Shown here in pieces: positions 1 through 8,278 of a stretch of 64,000 nucleotides of DNA. Origin of the DNA: an uncultured Prevotellaceae bacterium (GTDB taxonomy: Bacteria; Bacteroidota; Bacteroidia; Bacteroidales; Bacteroidaceae); contig CADAOD010000015.1 in assembly GCA_902789415.1 (NCBI GenBank), positions 62,001-126,000 of the forward strand, in the 5' to 3' direction. Position 1 is the stretch's first letter, and every line of letters begins with the position of its first letter. Made by a program: the position numbers and the translations under genes. The notes beneath the pieces are model-generated. The model made no database searches, was not told the origin of the DNA, and was given only the letters and a program-made list of their open reading frames with translations.

Positions 1-1006
1 CCACACCATGAATCTTGTCCTTAGAGTGCACAATGAACTCCATGGGACTAGTCCACTCCAATGTGGCAGGGTGATATTCTGGTGTATGACGAATCTTAAA
101 GGTTACCTCCGTTGGCTGCAACTGCTTAGTGAGATAGTGGAAGTCGTGCACAGGGAAATCTGCCTTATAGGCCGTTTCTGGGTCGTATCCGTGCGATACA
201 TATAATATATTGTGGGGTACATCCTTCTTAACCACAAACCAAGGACCACCACCAAAGCCCATGCCCTTACGCTGACCAATGGTATGGAACCAAAGTCCCT
301 TATGTTCACCAATGCGCTTGCCTGTTTCCAGCTCAATTACATCACCAGGATGTTCGCCAAGATACCTGCGGATATAGTCGTTATAATTAATTTTGCCTAA
401 GAAACAAATACCCTGCGAGTCCTTTCGCTTGGCATTTACCAAATGCTCTCGCTCCGCAATCACACGCACCTCGTCTTTTACATAGTGTCCTATTGGGAAC
501 AGGGCCTTCTTCAGCTGCCAGTCGGCTATCTGTGCCAGGAAATCAGTCTGGTCCTTCACAGGGTCAGGACTGGTGCAGAGCCACTTGTCACCATTCTCGT
601 CTGTTTCTGTCATAGCATAGTGACCTGTTGCAATCAAGTCGTAGTCGTGACCACGCTTCTCGTCAAAGGCTCCAAACTTAATCAGACGGTTGCACATTAC
701 ATCGGGATTAGGTGTTAATCCTGCGCGCACTTTGTCCATGGTGTACTTAGTAACCTGGTCCCAATACTCCTTATGACAATCGATAACCTCCAACTTGCAC
801 CCAAACTTATGCGATACAGCAGTAGCCATCTCCAAGTCCTCCTCGCTCGAGCAGTCCCACTCCTGCTGCTCCTCAGGACCTATCTTGATATAGAAGCAGT
901 CAGGGTGCAGCCCCAGCTGGGCAAACTCGTGCACCACCACACTGCTGTCCACTCCGCCTGAGAGCAGCACAGCTATACGCTTATTTTCTAACTCCTTGAT
1001 ATTCAT
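1..1006 (-). CDS. mnmA: tRNA-specific 2-thiouridylase MnmA (3' end outside window)
   Basis: MnmA uses ATP to adenylate U34 of Lys, Glu and Gln tRNAs and replaces the 2-oxygen with sulfur. The translation opens MNIKELENKRIAVLLSGGVD, with the PP-loop SGGVDSS at about residues 16-22. The first active-site cysteine lies in PNPDVMCN (about residue 105) and the second in DSQGICFLG. Both catalytic cysteines and the nucleotide loop are therefore present. 335 codons lie in the window and the C-terminal tail runs off the left edge. The start at 1006 is the first ATG after a TACCTTTG -7 box and would leave almost no leader. Identification is firm. Confidence 0.95.
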   Translation of the reverse strand, partial: MNIKELENKRIAVLLSGGVDSSVVVHEFAQLGLHPDCFYIKIGPEEQQEWDCSSEEDLEMATAVSHKFGCKLEVIDCHKEYWDQVTKYTMDKVRAGLTPNPDVMCNRLIKFGAFDEKRGHDYDLIATGHYAMTETDENGDKWLCTSPDPVKDQTDFLAQIADWQLKKALFPIGHYVKDEVRVIAEREHLVNAKRKDSQGICFLGKINYNDYIRRYLGEHPGDVIELETGKRIGEHKGLWFHTIGQRKGMGFGGGPWFVVKKDVPHNILYVSHGYDPETAYKADFPVHDFHYLTKQLQPTEVTFKIRHTPEYHPATLEWTSPMEFIVHSKDKIHGV

Positions 1007-1011
1007 GGGTG

Positions 1012-1019
1012 CAAAGGTA
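1012..1019 (-). promoter_or_regulatory. -7 box (TACCTTTG) of mnmA
   Basis: TACCTTTG on the minus strand matches the Bacteroidota TAnnTTTG -7 element. Only 5 nt separate it from the mnmA ATG, so the transcript would be leaderless or nearly so. No TTTG -33 box is seen at the usual 19-20 bp; a heptad repeat tract occupies that place. Confidence 0.6.
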
Positions 1020-1027
1020 CGATTTTT

Positions 1028-1060
1028 AGTTGATAGTTGACAGTTGATAGTTGATAGTTA
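1028..1060. repeat. heptad repeat tract (AGTTGAT x4)
   Basis: Four 7-bp units AGTTGAT/AGTTGAC/AGTTGAT/AGTTGAT followed by AGTTA, lying between the divergent mnmA and SPFH genes directly upstream of the mnmA -7 box. One of five tracts of four heptads in the window. Confidence 0.85.
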
Positions 1061-1094
1061 TTGTTAAATGTTGCTAATATTTTCGACAAATTCA

Positions 1095-1124
1095 TTGTCT
1101 GTTCAAAAATAGTTCATATCTTTG
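1095..1124 (+). promoter_or_regulatory. promoter of the SPFH operon
   Basis: TTG at 1095-1097, a 19-bp spacer and TATCTTTG at 1117-1124 form a canonical Bacteroidota promoter. It predicts transcription from about 1130, about 50 nt before the chosen SPFH start. Confidence 0.7.
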
Positions 1125-1179
1125 CGATATCAAAATGATATCAAATTTTAAAATCAATAACCAATTAAACTTTAAGATT

Positions 1180-2145
1180 ATGGAGACAAAAGAGTTTGAG
1201 TTCAGAGGATCGGTAATGAATGGATTCCTGATGTTGTTTATAAACATCGCAGTTCTAATTCTGACGATTGTTGGTATCGTTGAGAGCATTATTATGCTCG
1301 ATGCTACCGACGGTGCGCAGGGTGGTTGGCTGCTTGGACTGTGTGGACTGATGATTATCGTTAATATCATCATGTGGTGTGGCCACATGCAGCTGGAACC
1401 CAACGAGGCACGTGTAACCACATGGTTTGGTAAGTACGCTGGCACATTCGCTCAGACAGGTTTCTTCTGGATTAACCCATTCTATGGCACCAAGAAGGTT
1501 AGTCTGCGCGCTCGCAATCTGGACGCTGAGCCTATCAAGGTGAACGATAAGACAGGTAATCCAGTGATGATTGGTCTGGTGCTGGTTTGGAAGCTGAAGG
1601 ACACCTACAAAGCACTGTTCGAGGTTGATACACAAACCATGGCTTCGAACCCCAACGCCGTTGGCAGCGACACCAAGGGACTGATGAACGCACTCGAGAA
1701 TTTTGTACGTGTACAGAGTGACGCAGCCCTTCGCCAGGTGGCTGGACAGTATGCCTACGACGACGAGGACACCAAGACTGGCGAGCCCACCCTGCGTTCG
1801 AGTGCCGACGAGATAAACGAGCAGCTTGAGCAGAAGTTGGATGAGCGTTTGGCTCTGGCTGGTATCGAGGTGGTTGAGGCTCGTATCAACTATCTGGCCT
1901 ATGCTCCTGAGATTGCTGCTGTAATGCTGCGTCGCCAGCAGGCAAGTGCCATCATCACTGCTCGCGAGAAGATAGTAGAGGGTGCTGTATCGATGGTAAA
2001 GATGGCACTTGATAAACTCTCGAGCGAGGAGATTGTAGAGCTCGACGACGACAAGAAGGCTGCCATGGTTAGCAACCTGCTCGTTGTGCTCTGTGGCGAT
2101 GATAATGCTCAGCCAGTAGTAAATACTGGTACACTGAATCATTAA
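1180..2145 (+). CDS. SPFH/Band 7 domain membrane protein
   Basis: Predicted membrane-anchored SPFH (stomatin/prohibitin/flotillin/HflK) protein; such proteins form membrane-associated oligomeric scaffolds. The N-terminus carries two close hydrophobic segments (about residues 14-37 and 48-64), then the SPFH core beginning [18 protein letters not shown]. An alanine-, Arg- and Glu-rich helical stretch ([34 protein letters not shown]) is typical of the family's C-terminal coiled region. The start at 1180 ([10 protein letters not shown]) was preferred to an in-frame ATG at 1135, which sits at the predicted transcription start. First gene of a five-gene operon ending in a secreted hydrolase. The specific function is not evident. 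Confidence 0.85.
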   Translation: METKEFEFRGSVMNGFLMLFINIAVLILTIVGIVESIIMLDATDGAQGGWLLGLCGLMIIVNIIMWCGHMQLEPNEARVTTWFGKYAGTFAQTGFFWINPFYGTKKVSLRARNLDAEPIKVNDKTGNPVMIGLVLVWKLKDTYKALFEVDTQTMASNPNAVGSDTKGLMNALENFVRVQSDAALRQVAGQYAYDDEDTKTGEPTLRSSADEINEQLEQKLDERLALAGIEVVEARINYLAYAPEIAAVMLRRQQASAIITAREKIVEGAVSMVKMALDKLSSEEIVELDDDKKAAMVSNLLVVLCGDDNAQPVVNTGTLNH

Positions 2146-2154
2146 AAGGTGAAA

Positions 2155-2337
2155 ATGGCAGAGAAGAAATCCACTAAGAGTTTTATCCTGCGTGTCGATG
2201 CTGACACGATGGACGCGATAGAGGCTTGGGCTGCGGACGAGTTCCGCAGCACCAATGGCCAGCTGCAGTGGATCATTACAGAGGCCCTGCGCAAAGCCAA
2301 GAAAAAACTCAAAAACGAAGAAAACAATGATGAATAG
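2155..2337 (+). CDS. Arc-type ribbon-helix-helix DNA-binding protein
   Basis: A 60-residue protein whose core KSFILRVDADTMDAIEAWAA followed by NGQLQWIITEALRKA has the beta-strand / helix / helix pattern of Arc/MetJ ribbon-helix-helix repressors. The C-terminus is lysine-rich. It starts 9 bp after the SPFH stop; a purine-rich AAAAGGTG just upstream favours the ATG at 2155 over the in-frame GTG at 2149. Its last codons overlap the start of the next gene. It may regulate its own operon, which is inference from position only. Confidence 0.7.
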   Translation: MAEKKSTKSFILRVDADTMDAIEAWAADEFRSTNGQLQWIITEALRKAKKKLKNEENNDE

Positions 2338-2512
2338 AAAGAAGGCTTTAGTTATGCTACTTGGTCTACAGTCGATGCTGCTGGCCCTGCTTATAGCGCT
2401 GTTTATATCCAATGTTATTAGTTTCACAGTGTTTGTTCCGTTAATTATATTTGTGGGTGTCGTCTTTTCTGCACTCACCGTTGTAGCTGTACGTAAATTG
2501 CCATTAGAATAA
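2327..2512 (+). CDS. small membrane protein, unrecognised
   Basis: 61 residues, MMNRKKALVMLLGLQSMLLA at the start, with two hydrophobic segments (about residues 7-29 and 33-53) and little else, so an inner-membrane protein. It overlaps the end of the Arc-type gene by 11 bp (a second ATG follows at 2330) and is followed 2 bp later by another membrane protein. I do not recognise a family. Confidence 0.6.
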   Translation: MMNRKKALVMLLGLQSMLLALLIALFISNVISFTVFVPLIIFVGVVFSALTVVAVRKLPLE

Positions 2513-2514
2513 GT

Positions 2515-2940
2515 ATGAACGAACAATTTGACATAAAAAAAGTAAAAGTATATCGCACGCTTGAGGGCACCATTTTTGAGGCAGCAGCTCTCATCATATT
2601 GCTGAGCGCATGGATTGTGTCTATAATCGCTCAAAGACTGGATACTACCGACGATTGGATTGGTATGGGCGTTTTTTCCATTGTCATCATCGTTTGTTTG
2701 CTATGTGCCTACTCGCCGAGCCATATCAACCTTTTTAACATTCCCTTGCGAAATATCCGTCAGGTAGAACTGTCTATTCGTATGGTTCGTATCCTTTCTG
2801 TCGGATTGGCCTTAATGAGCCTCGCAATAGCTATTGTTGGTCCCAACTCGCCCCTGATGAAAGTGTTGAGTATAGGCATTGTGGCAGTAGTTGGCATCAT
2901 TGGTTTTGTATTCATCTATCTCATCCAGAAAGCAAAATGA
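2515..2940 (+). CDS. four-helix membrane protein, unrecognised
   Basis: 141 residues beginning MNEQFDIKKVKVYRTLEGTI. Four hydrophobic segments are visible, at about residues 21-40, 50-64, 93-107 and 116-137, with a positively charged loop (NIPLRNIRQVELSIRMVR) between the second and third. Its stop overlaps the next start in an ATGA, so translation is probably coupled. No known family recognised; likely a membrane partner of the SPFH protein, by context only. Confidence 0.6.
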   Translation: MNEQFDIKKVKVYRTLEGTIFEAAALIILLSAWIVSIIAQRLDTTDDWIGMGVFSIVIIVCLLCAYSPSHINLFNIPLRNIRQVELSIRMVRILSVGLALMSLAIAIVGPNSPLMKVLSIGIVAVVGIIGFVFIYLIQKAK

Positions 2941-4136
2941 AAAAACTCTTCTTCACCCTTGCCGTAGGCTGTATAGGCCTATCAGCTACTGCACAGGAGG
3001 TGCGCAGAAGTTGGAGTGGCGATTTGGAAGCTATGGGGCAGAAGTTGCCCATCATATTGAATCTTGCCAATGGAAAATGTATACTCGACAGTCCTGCGCA
3101 AGGCGCAACAGGAATACCCGCCACCATCGATCTGCTCACAAAAGACTCAATAAAGGTCAGCATCAAATCGCTTGGCGCCACATACGCTGCGCGTTATGTC
3201 GACGGTCGTTTGGAGGGTACTTTCGCACAGGCAGGCATGAAGTTGCCACTTAACATGAAGGAGACTTCGCCCGATGGTCCCAACCGCCCACAAACGCCCA
3301 GGGCGCCATTCCCATACACTACTGAGGAGGTAACATTTACCAACGCCAAGGCAGGTGCCACTCTGGCAGGCACGCTAACCGTACCCAAAGGCGGAGCTAA
3401 GTGTGTGATGATTATGGTAACTGGCAGTGGACCTGAAAATCGCGACGAAGAAATCTATGCCCACAAACCCTTTGCAGTGATAGCCGACCGACTGGCACGC
3501 GCTGGCATAGCCACACTGCGCTATGACGATCGCGCCACTGGTCAGTCGGTGGGTGGCGATATGAAGAACGCTACATCGGCCGATTTGGCAGAAGATGCAG
3601 CAGCAGGCATAGAGTGGTTGCGTGCGCAGAAGCGATTTAAGAAGGTGGGACTGCTGGGCCACAGCGAGGGCGGACTGATTGCTTTTATATTAGGTGCTCA
3701 ACGAAAGGTTGATTTTATTGTATCGTTAGCAGGTCCAGCCGTCAAGGGTGACAGTATCCTGCTGTATCAGAGCAGAAATAGTGGCAGTCCATTTGCCAAA
3801 GGCATCACTATGGAGTATCTGCGAAACTTGCTTAAGGGTAACAAGTGGACAGAGTGGTTTATGGACTACGACCCCACAGAGAACATCGCCAACACCAAGT
3901 GCCCTGTGCTGGCACTCAACGGCACTAAGGATTGTCAGGTGCCCGCTGCACAGAACATCCCAGTACTACGTCGCTTGCTGCCAAAGAACAAGAAAACGAT
4001 GATAAAAGAGTGCGAGGGATTGAATCATCTGTTCCAACACTGCACAACGGGGCGCCCTGATGAGTACTACGCTATCGAAGAAACGTTTTCAGAAGAGGTT
4101 CTCGAAGATATTATCAATTGGATTAAGAAACTCTAA
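2937..4136 (+). CDS. secreted alpha/beta hydrolase
   Basis: A 399-residue exported alpha/beta-hydrolase. The signal peptide MKKLFFTLAVGCIGLSATAQ is followed by a beta-rich domain of about 110 residues and a hydrolase domain starting near FPYTTEEVTFTNAKAGATL. The nucleophile elbow is GHSEGG (about residue 243). LALNGTKDCQVP supplies the likely acid and GLNHLFQ the histidine. This arrangement is common in Bacteroidota periplasmic esterases or peptidases related to the S9 fold; the substrate cannot be told. Last gene of the SPFH operon, followed by a strong terminator. Confidence 0.85.
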   Translation: MKKLFFTLAVGCIGLSATAQEVRRSWSGDLEAMGQKLPIILNLANGKCILDSPAQGATGIPATIDLLTKDSIKVSIKSLGATYAARYVDGRLEGTFAQAGMKLPLNMKETSPDGPNRPQTPRAPFPYTTEEVTFTNAKAGATLAGTLTVPKGGAKCVMIMVTGSGPENRDEEIYAHKPFAVIADRLARAGIATLRYDDRATGQSVGGDMKNATSADLAEDAAAGIEWLRAQKRFKKVGLLGHSEGGLIAFILGAQRKVDFIVSLAGPAVKGDSILLYQSRNSGSPFAKGITMEYLRNLLKGNKWTEWFMDYDPTENIANTKCPVLALNGTKDCQVPAAQNIPVLRRLLPKNKKTMIKECEGLNHLFQHCTTGRPDEYYAIEETFSEEVLEDIINWIKKL

Positions 4137-4138
4137 CA

Positions 4139-4176
4139 ACAACAAATCCCTCGCTAATCGGCGAGGGATTTGTTGT
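4139..4176. terminator. bidirectional terminator
   Basis: Perfect 16-bp stem (ACAACAAATCCCTCGC with its complement) around the loop TAATCG, between the convergent hydrolase and S9 peptidase genes. T-rich on the plus side and A-rich on the other, so it can serve both. Confidence 0.85.
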
Positions 4177-4180
4177 ATTA

Positions 4181-6625
4181 TTAAAGATGCTTTTTGGGAT
4201 AGAGAGCATCCCACCAAGTGGGATCGTCCTTGAGCCACTTCTGGAACCAAGCCATCTGAGTGGCCAACCACTTTTCTTTCTTATTATAGTCGAGGATATG
4301 GTGATTCTCGCCTTCAACTTCGACGAGCGAAACTTCGCGACCTAAGAGCTTCAGGGCAGTAAACATCTGCAAACTCTCAATCAAAGGCACATTGGTATCA
4401 GCATTACCATGAAGCAACAGCAGTGGTGTATGAATCTTGTCGGCATTGAACAGCGGACTCTGATCGACATACAATCGACGATGACTCCAAGGATAGCTAT
4501 TGGCCATCGACACTTCGCTATAGTTATATCCCCAATAGCCCTCACCCCAGTAGCTGGTGTGATTAGCAATACCAGCATGCGAAACAGCAGCAGCAAAGAT
4601 ATCGGTCTGCGTTTGCAAATACTGGGTCATAAAGCCACCATACGAAGCACCCATACAACCTATCTTATCCTTATTAATATAGGGATGAGCCTCGCAGATT
4701 TTCTTGGTACCCTCGATGATATCCTCGGCTGGACCATGACCTGCAGTATTCACATGGCGCGAAGCCCACTCCTGACCAAAACCAGTGGCACCACTTGGCT
4801 GCAGGATATATGCCACATAACCCAGCGAGTTCCAATACTGAGGTGCATAAGGTGACTCGAAATATCGTGACACTGGCGAGCAACCACCATAGTAGTACAC
4901 AATCATAGGATATTTCTTGTTGGCGTCGAAGTCTTTAGGAAGATACAAACGACCATATACCTTATCGCCCTTAGAATTGATAAAGTTCCAATCCTGACAA
5001 GTACCAATTTCAGCATCGCCCAAAGCCTCAGCACCAGCAAAGAATGTCTGCAATTTCTTACTCTTCAGGTCGAAGACATAAGCCGAAGCAGGCTCCATAG
5101 TCTTATACGACAGATAAGCCAACATGGGGGCGTGAGCAGCGATGTTGAAACGGTAGGCGTAGTCGCCCTGCAATGGCAACTTAGCAATCTTACCAGTCTT
5201 TGAATTTAACACAAATACATTTACATAATCCTTATCCTCGGCCGAGAAATACACTTGTCCATCTGCCCACGACCAATCAACACTCTCGATGCTGGGATTG
5301 AAATCCTTAGTAAGCGGTGTTACTTGCTTAGAGGCGATATCATACAAGAACAACTCGTTCTCGGTCATGCTGGGTGTTAAACTTGCTGGCAACTGACAGC
5401 CGATGCGATCGAATGCCTCTGGGTTACCGGTAAAAAGTATCTGCTTTCCATCGGGCGAGAACGAACCGTTACCCAAGAACTCGGCACCACAGAACAGAGT
5501 ATCTACCTTCAGTGTCTTAGCGTCCATCATAAACACATCAGAAACCATTGTGGGGCGCTTAGCAAGTCGCGAACGATTACTAATAATCAGCAGTTTGCCA
5601 CCATCCTGCGAGATATCAGAGAGGTATTCGCCCTTGTTACCAAAGGTAATACGCTGACTGATACCAGTCTTCACGTCGTACTTAACCAAATAGCTACGCT
5701 TGCGCCAACCAGGCTGACGGTCGTCCATCTCAAGCACCTCAAATACTTCCTTATCCTCCTTTGGGCCTTCTTCTTCCTTGGTGATAATCAGATAGTCCTC
5801 GGTGGGCGCCAAGGTATAACTACCTTCGGGTACATCGAAAGCAAAGCGGGTGCGCACACCCGAACGGGGATCGACACGATACAACACACGCTTCTCGCCC
5901 TCCTTCTCTTCCTCAATCCAAGCACTGGTCTTAGGCATCCAATGGGGATTACGCGAAGGCTGAGAAATCAGTTTGCCAGTCTTAACTTCACGCAACTCGT
6001 AGTTCCAACGACTATTACCTCCACGAGCTGTAGTCTGATACGACACACATACCAGCTGACCATCAGGCGATATGTTGATACCACGAACACGTCGGCCATC
6101 CGTCAGGTCATGCACCATATAGGGATGGCGAGCATCTGTTGACAATTGATAATTGACAGTTGACAGTTCTGATTCAATAACCACCTGGATAGAATCGGTA
6201 TCCTTAGGTTCGGCCAGATACTGAATGGAAAAGGTGTGATGTTCGGGAGCAAGCTTTAACTCGCCACCAGCCTCAACACCATCGATAAAAAGCTTAGAGT
6301 GCTTGGGACCCTTCACCTCAATCTTACCCTTCAGATAGCTACTGTTATTTACATAGAAACTCAGCAATCCCACACTCTTACTATCGGGTAACGATGGGAG
6401 TACCTTTCCGGAGAACTTGCCTGTAGACTGAGAGGTTAAAGCAATGGAACCCAACATCGAATTGGGATCGAATTTCTTACCTTGCACATCAACGGTATCG
6501 ATGGCAAAAGGGGCATTAACTGCATAAGGTCCAGCGAGATTAAACTCGACAACAGGCGTCTTAACCTGGGCTGCCGCCATCATGCCAATGGCCAGCAGCA
6601 TTTGTGTTGTAATAAGTCTTTTCAT
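4181..6625 (-). CDS. secreted S9 family (prolyl oligopeptidase / DPP-like) peptidase
   Basis: An 814-residue exported serine peptidase. A signal peptide (MKRLITTQMLLAIGMMAAAQ) is followed by a long WD/beta-propeller region with repeated beta motifs (YLSDISQDGGKLLIISNRS, NGSFSPDGKQILFTGN) and a C-terminal hydrolase domain. The catalytic triad is visible: Ser in GASYGGFM, Asp in HGNADTNVP and His in GENHHILDY. Such enzymes release di- or oligopeptides in the periplasm. Near residue 155 the protein contains LSTVNYQLST, encoded by a four-heptad DNA repeat inserted in frame. Upstream in the same direction lie rsgA and frr. Confidence 0.92.
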   Translation of the reverse strand: MKRLITTQMLLAIGMMAAAQVKTPVVEFNLAGPYAVNAPFAIDTVDVQGKKFDPNSMLGSIALTSQSTGKFSGKVLPSLPDSKSVGLLSFYVNNSSYLKGKIEVKGPKHSKLFIDGVEAGGELKLAPEHHTFSIQYLAEPKDTDSIQVVIESELSTVNYQLSTDARHPYMVHDLTDGRRVRGINISPDGQLVCVSYQTTARGGNSRWNYELREVKTGKLISQPSRNPHWMPKTSAWIEEEKEGEKRVLYRVDPRSGVRTRFAFDVPEGSYTLAPTEDYLIITKEEEGPKEDKEVFEVLEMDDRQPGWRKRSYLVKYDVKTGISQRITFGNKGEYLSDISQDGGKLLIISNRSRLAKRPTMVSDVFMMDAKTLKVDTLFCGAEFLGNGSFSPDGKQILFTGNPEAFDRIGCQLPASLTPSMTENELFLYDIASKQVTPLTKDFNPSIESVDWSWADGQVYFSAEDKDYVNVFVLNSKTGKIAKLPLQGDYAYRFNIAAHAPMLAYLSYKTMEPASAYVFDLKSKKLQTFFAGAEALGDAEIGTCQDWNFINSKGDKVYGRLYLPKDFDANKKYPMIVYYYGGCSPVSRYFESPYAPQYWNSLGYVAYILQPSGATGFGQEWASRHVNTAGHGPAEDIIEGTKKICEAHPYINKDKIGCMGASYGGFMTQYLQTQTDIFAAAVSHAGIANHTSYWGEGYWGYNYSEVSMANSYPWSHRRLYVDQSPLFNADKIHTPLLLLHGNADTNVPLIESLQMFTALKLLGREVSLVEVEGENHHILDYNKKEKWLATQMAWFQKWLKDDPTWWDALYPKKHL
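6138..6168. repeat. heptad repeat tract inside the S9 peptidase gene
   Basis: Plus strand: GTTGACA/ATTGATA/ATTGACA/GTTGACA, then GTTC. The tract keeps the reading frame and adds about ten residues (LSTVNYQLST) to the peptidase. It belongs to the same sequence family as the tract at 1028. Confidence 0.85.
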
Positions 6626-6635
6626 TTATGTTTGT

Positions 6636-7565
6636 TTAATAAGCTGCTCTGTATTTGCCTTCGTCTTTATCCTCGAGCATAGAAAGATACGACTGATAGC
6701 GACTTTCGGCAATATAATGGTCTTCGAGTGCCTTAAGCACAGCACAACCTGGTTCGTGGGTATGGGTACAATTAGAGAATTTACATTCTTGCGAGAAATG
6801 GAATATCTCCTTGAAATAGCTGGTAAGCTCTTCTGGCTCCATATCAAACGTACCAAAGCCCTTAATACCCGGTGTATCGATGAGCCATCCTTCATCCAAA
6901 CGAATCATCTCTGAGAATGTGGTGGTATGCTGACCCGTGTTATGTGCATCGCTGATTTCGGCGGTACGCTGACTGGCCCCTGGCACTAAACGATTAATGA
7001 GCGTTGATTTTCCTACACCGCTATTACCACTCAGCAAGGTTATCTTATCCTTCAGCAAGGGTAGCAAAGCGTCTACACCAGCACCTGTTTCGGCAGATAT
7101 CTGGTGGCACACATAGCCAACAGTCTGATACAGATGTACCATCGCCTCCTGATAGCGTAGGGCATCCTCATCGAGCAAATCGGTTTTATTGAACACCAGA
7201 ATAACCGGCACACGATAAGCCTCGGCCGAAGCCAGGAAACGATCGATAAAAGTAGTAGAGGTTTGCGGATTAACCACCGTAACCACCAGGATGGCCTGAT
7301 CGACATTAGCCGCCAAGATATGACTCTGCTTAGAGAGGTTGATACTTTTTCGGATAATATAATTACGGCGATCCTCAATCTCTGTAATAAAAGCCGTACC
7401 CTCGTTATTAGGCACAATCTCTACCCTATCGCCCACAGCTACAGGGTTGGTACTACGGATACCTTTCAACCGAAAGTTACCCTTTATCTTACACTCAATC
7501 AGCTGGCCATCGTCTGTTAAGACGGTGTACCAGCTGCCTGTATTCTTAATAACAAGTCCGCGCAT
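6636..7565 (-). CDS. rsgA: small-subunit-dependent GTPase A (RsgA/YjeQ)
   Basis: RsgA is a circularly permuted GTPase that checks late 30S subunit maturation and releases assembly factors. Domains in order: an N-terminal OB fold (to about residue 70); the GTPase with G4 NKTDLL before G1 GNSGVGKST and G3 DTPGIKG, the permuted order diagnostic of the family; and a C-terminal zinc site in [17 protein letters not shown] (Cys, Cys, His, Cys). 309 residues is normal length. The start codon directly follows the frr stop with no gap, so the two ribosome genes form an operon. Confidence 0.96.
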   Translation of the reverse strand: MRGLVIKNTGSWYTVLTDDGQLIECKIKGNFRLKGIRSTNPVAVGDRVEIVPNNEGTAFITEIEDRRNYIIRKSINLSKQSHILAANVDQAILVVTVVNPQTSTTFIDRFLASAEAYRVPVILVFNKTDLLDEDALRYQEAMVHLYQTVGYVCHQISAETGAGVDALLPLLKDKITLLSGNSGVGKSTLINRLVPGASQRTAEISDAHNTGQHTTTFSEMIRLDEGWLIDTPGIKGFGTFDMEPEELTSYFKEIFHFSQECKFSNCTHTHEPGCAVLKALEDHYIAESRYQSYLSMLEDKDEGKYRAAY

Positions 7566-8126
7566 TTATACGGTCATAATTTCCTTGTTCTTGGCCGTAA
7601 TCAGCTCGTCGATCTTCTTGATATACTTGTCGTGCAACTTCTGGAGTTCGTTCTCAGCATCCTTCTCCAAGTCCTCTGACAAACCATCCTTAATTGCTTT
7701 CTTCAGTTTATCCTTGATATCGCCACGCACATTACGCACCTCAACCTTAGCCTTCTCGGCAATCTTATTACACTGCTTAGTAAGATCGCGACGACGCTCC
7801 TCAGTAGGCTGAGGAATGTTCAATCGGATAATCTCACCATTATTCTCAGGAGTGATACCTACATCGCTATCCATAATAGCCTTTTCGATGTTACGGATCT
7901 CCTTGCGATCCCAAGGCTTGATAGCAATGGTACGAGGATCGGGCACGCTTACATTAGCCACCTGATTGAGGGGCACCTTGCTGCCATACACCTCTACACG
8001 AACGCCATCGAGAATAGCCACATTGGCACGACCTGCACGGATGCGATTCAACTCATCCTCGAGGTACATCGCAGCCATCTCCATGCGCTCTTCGCTCTTA
8101 CTTAAAATTTCCTTTACGTCAACCAT
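7566..8126 (-). CDS. frr: ribosome recycling factor
   Basis: RRF splits the post-termination ribosome together with EF-G. 186 residues, the usual length, with the conserved opening (MEMAAMYLEDELNRIRAGRA), the VPDPRTIAIKPWDR segment of domain II and the family signature IPQPTEERRRDL near residue 115. It is immediately followed by rsgA. A canonical promoter lies upstream. Confidence 0.97.
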   Translation of the reverse strand: MVDVKEILSKSEERMEMAAMYLEDELNRIRAGRANVAILDGVRVEVYGSKVPLNQVANVSVPDPRTIAIKPWDRKEIRNIEKAIMDSDVGITPENNGEIIRLNIPQPTEERRRDLTKQCNKIAEKAKVEVRNVRGDIKDKLKKAIKDGLSEDLEKDAENELQKLHDKYIKKIDELITAKNKEIMTV

Positions 8127-8156
8127 ATTTTTGTACTTTTAGTCATTTTCTGATGA

Positions 8157-8188
8157 CAAAAGTAACGTTTTTCTGTGAAACTTCCAAA
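8157..8188 (-). promoter_or_regulatory. promoter of frr-rsgA
   Basis: Minus strand: TTTG at 8188-8185, a 20-bp spacer and TACTTTTG at 8164-8157 (TAnnTTTG). It predicts a leader of about 25 nt for frr. Confidence 0.65.
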
Positions 8189-8214
8189 TAATTGCCATTT
8201 TTTCGTTCAAAAAT

Positions 8215-8245
8215 TTTGTTATTTGCGCAAAATCAGCTATCTTTG
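8215..8245 (+). promoter_or_regulatory. promoter of the four-kinase cluster
   Basis: TTTG at 8215-8218, a 19-bp spacer and TATCTTTG at 8238-8245. Transcription would begin near 8252, which excludes an upstream in-frame ATG and supports the ATG at 8279 for the first kinase. Confidence 0.7.
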
Positions 8246-8278
8246 CGGGTAGTTTACTACCGTACTTATAGACAATTT

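Noticed and set aside
1255-2634. 459-codon open frame on the minus strand
   Set aside because: It lies opposite the SPFH operon, has no family features and no promoter; the plus-strand genes explain the region.
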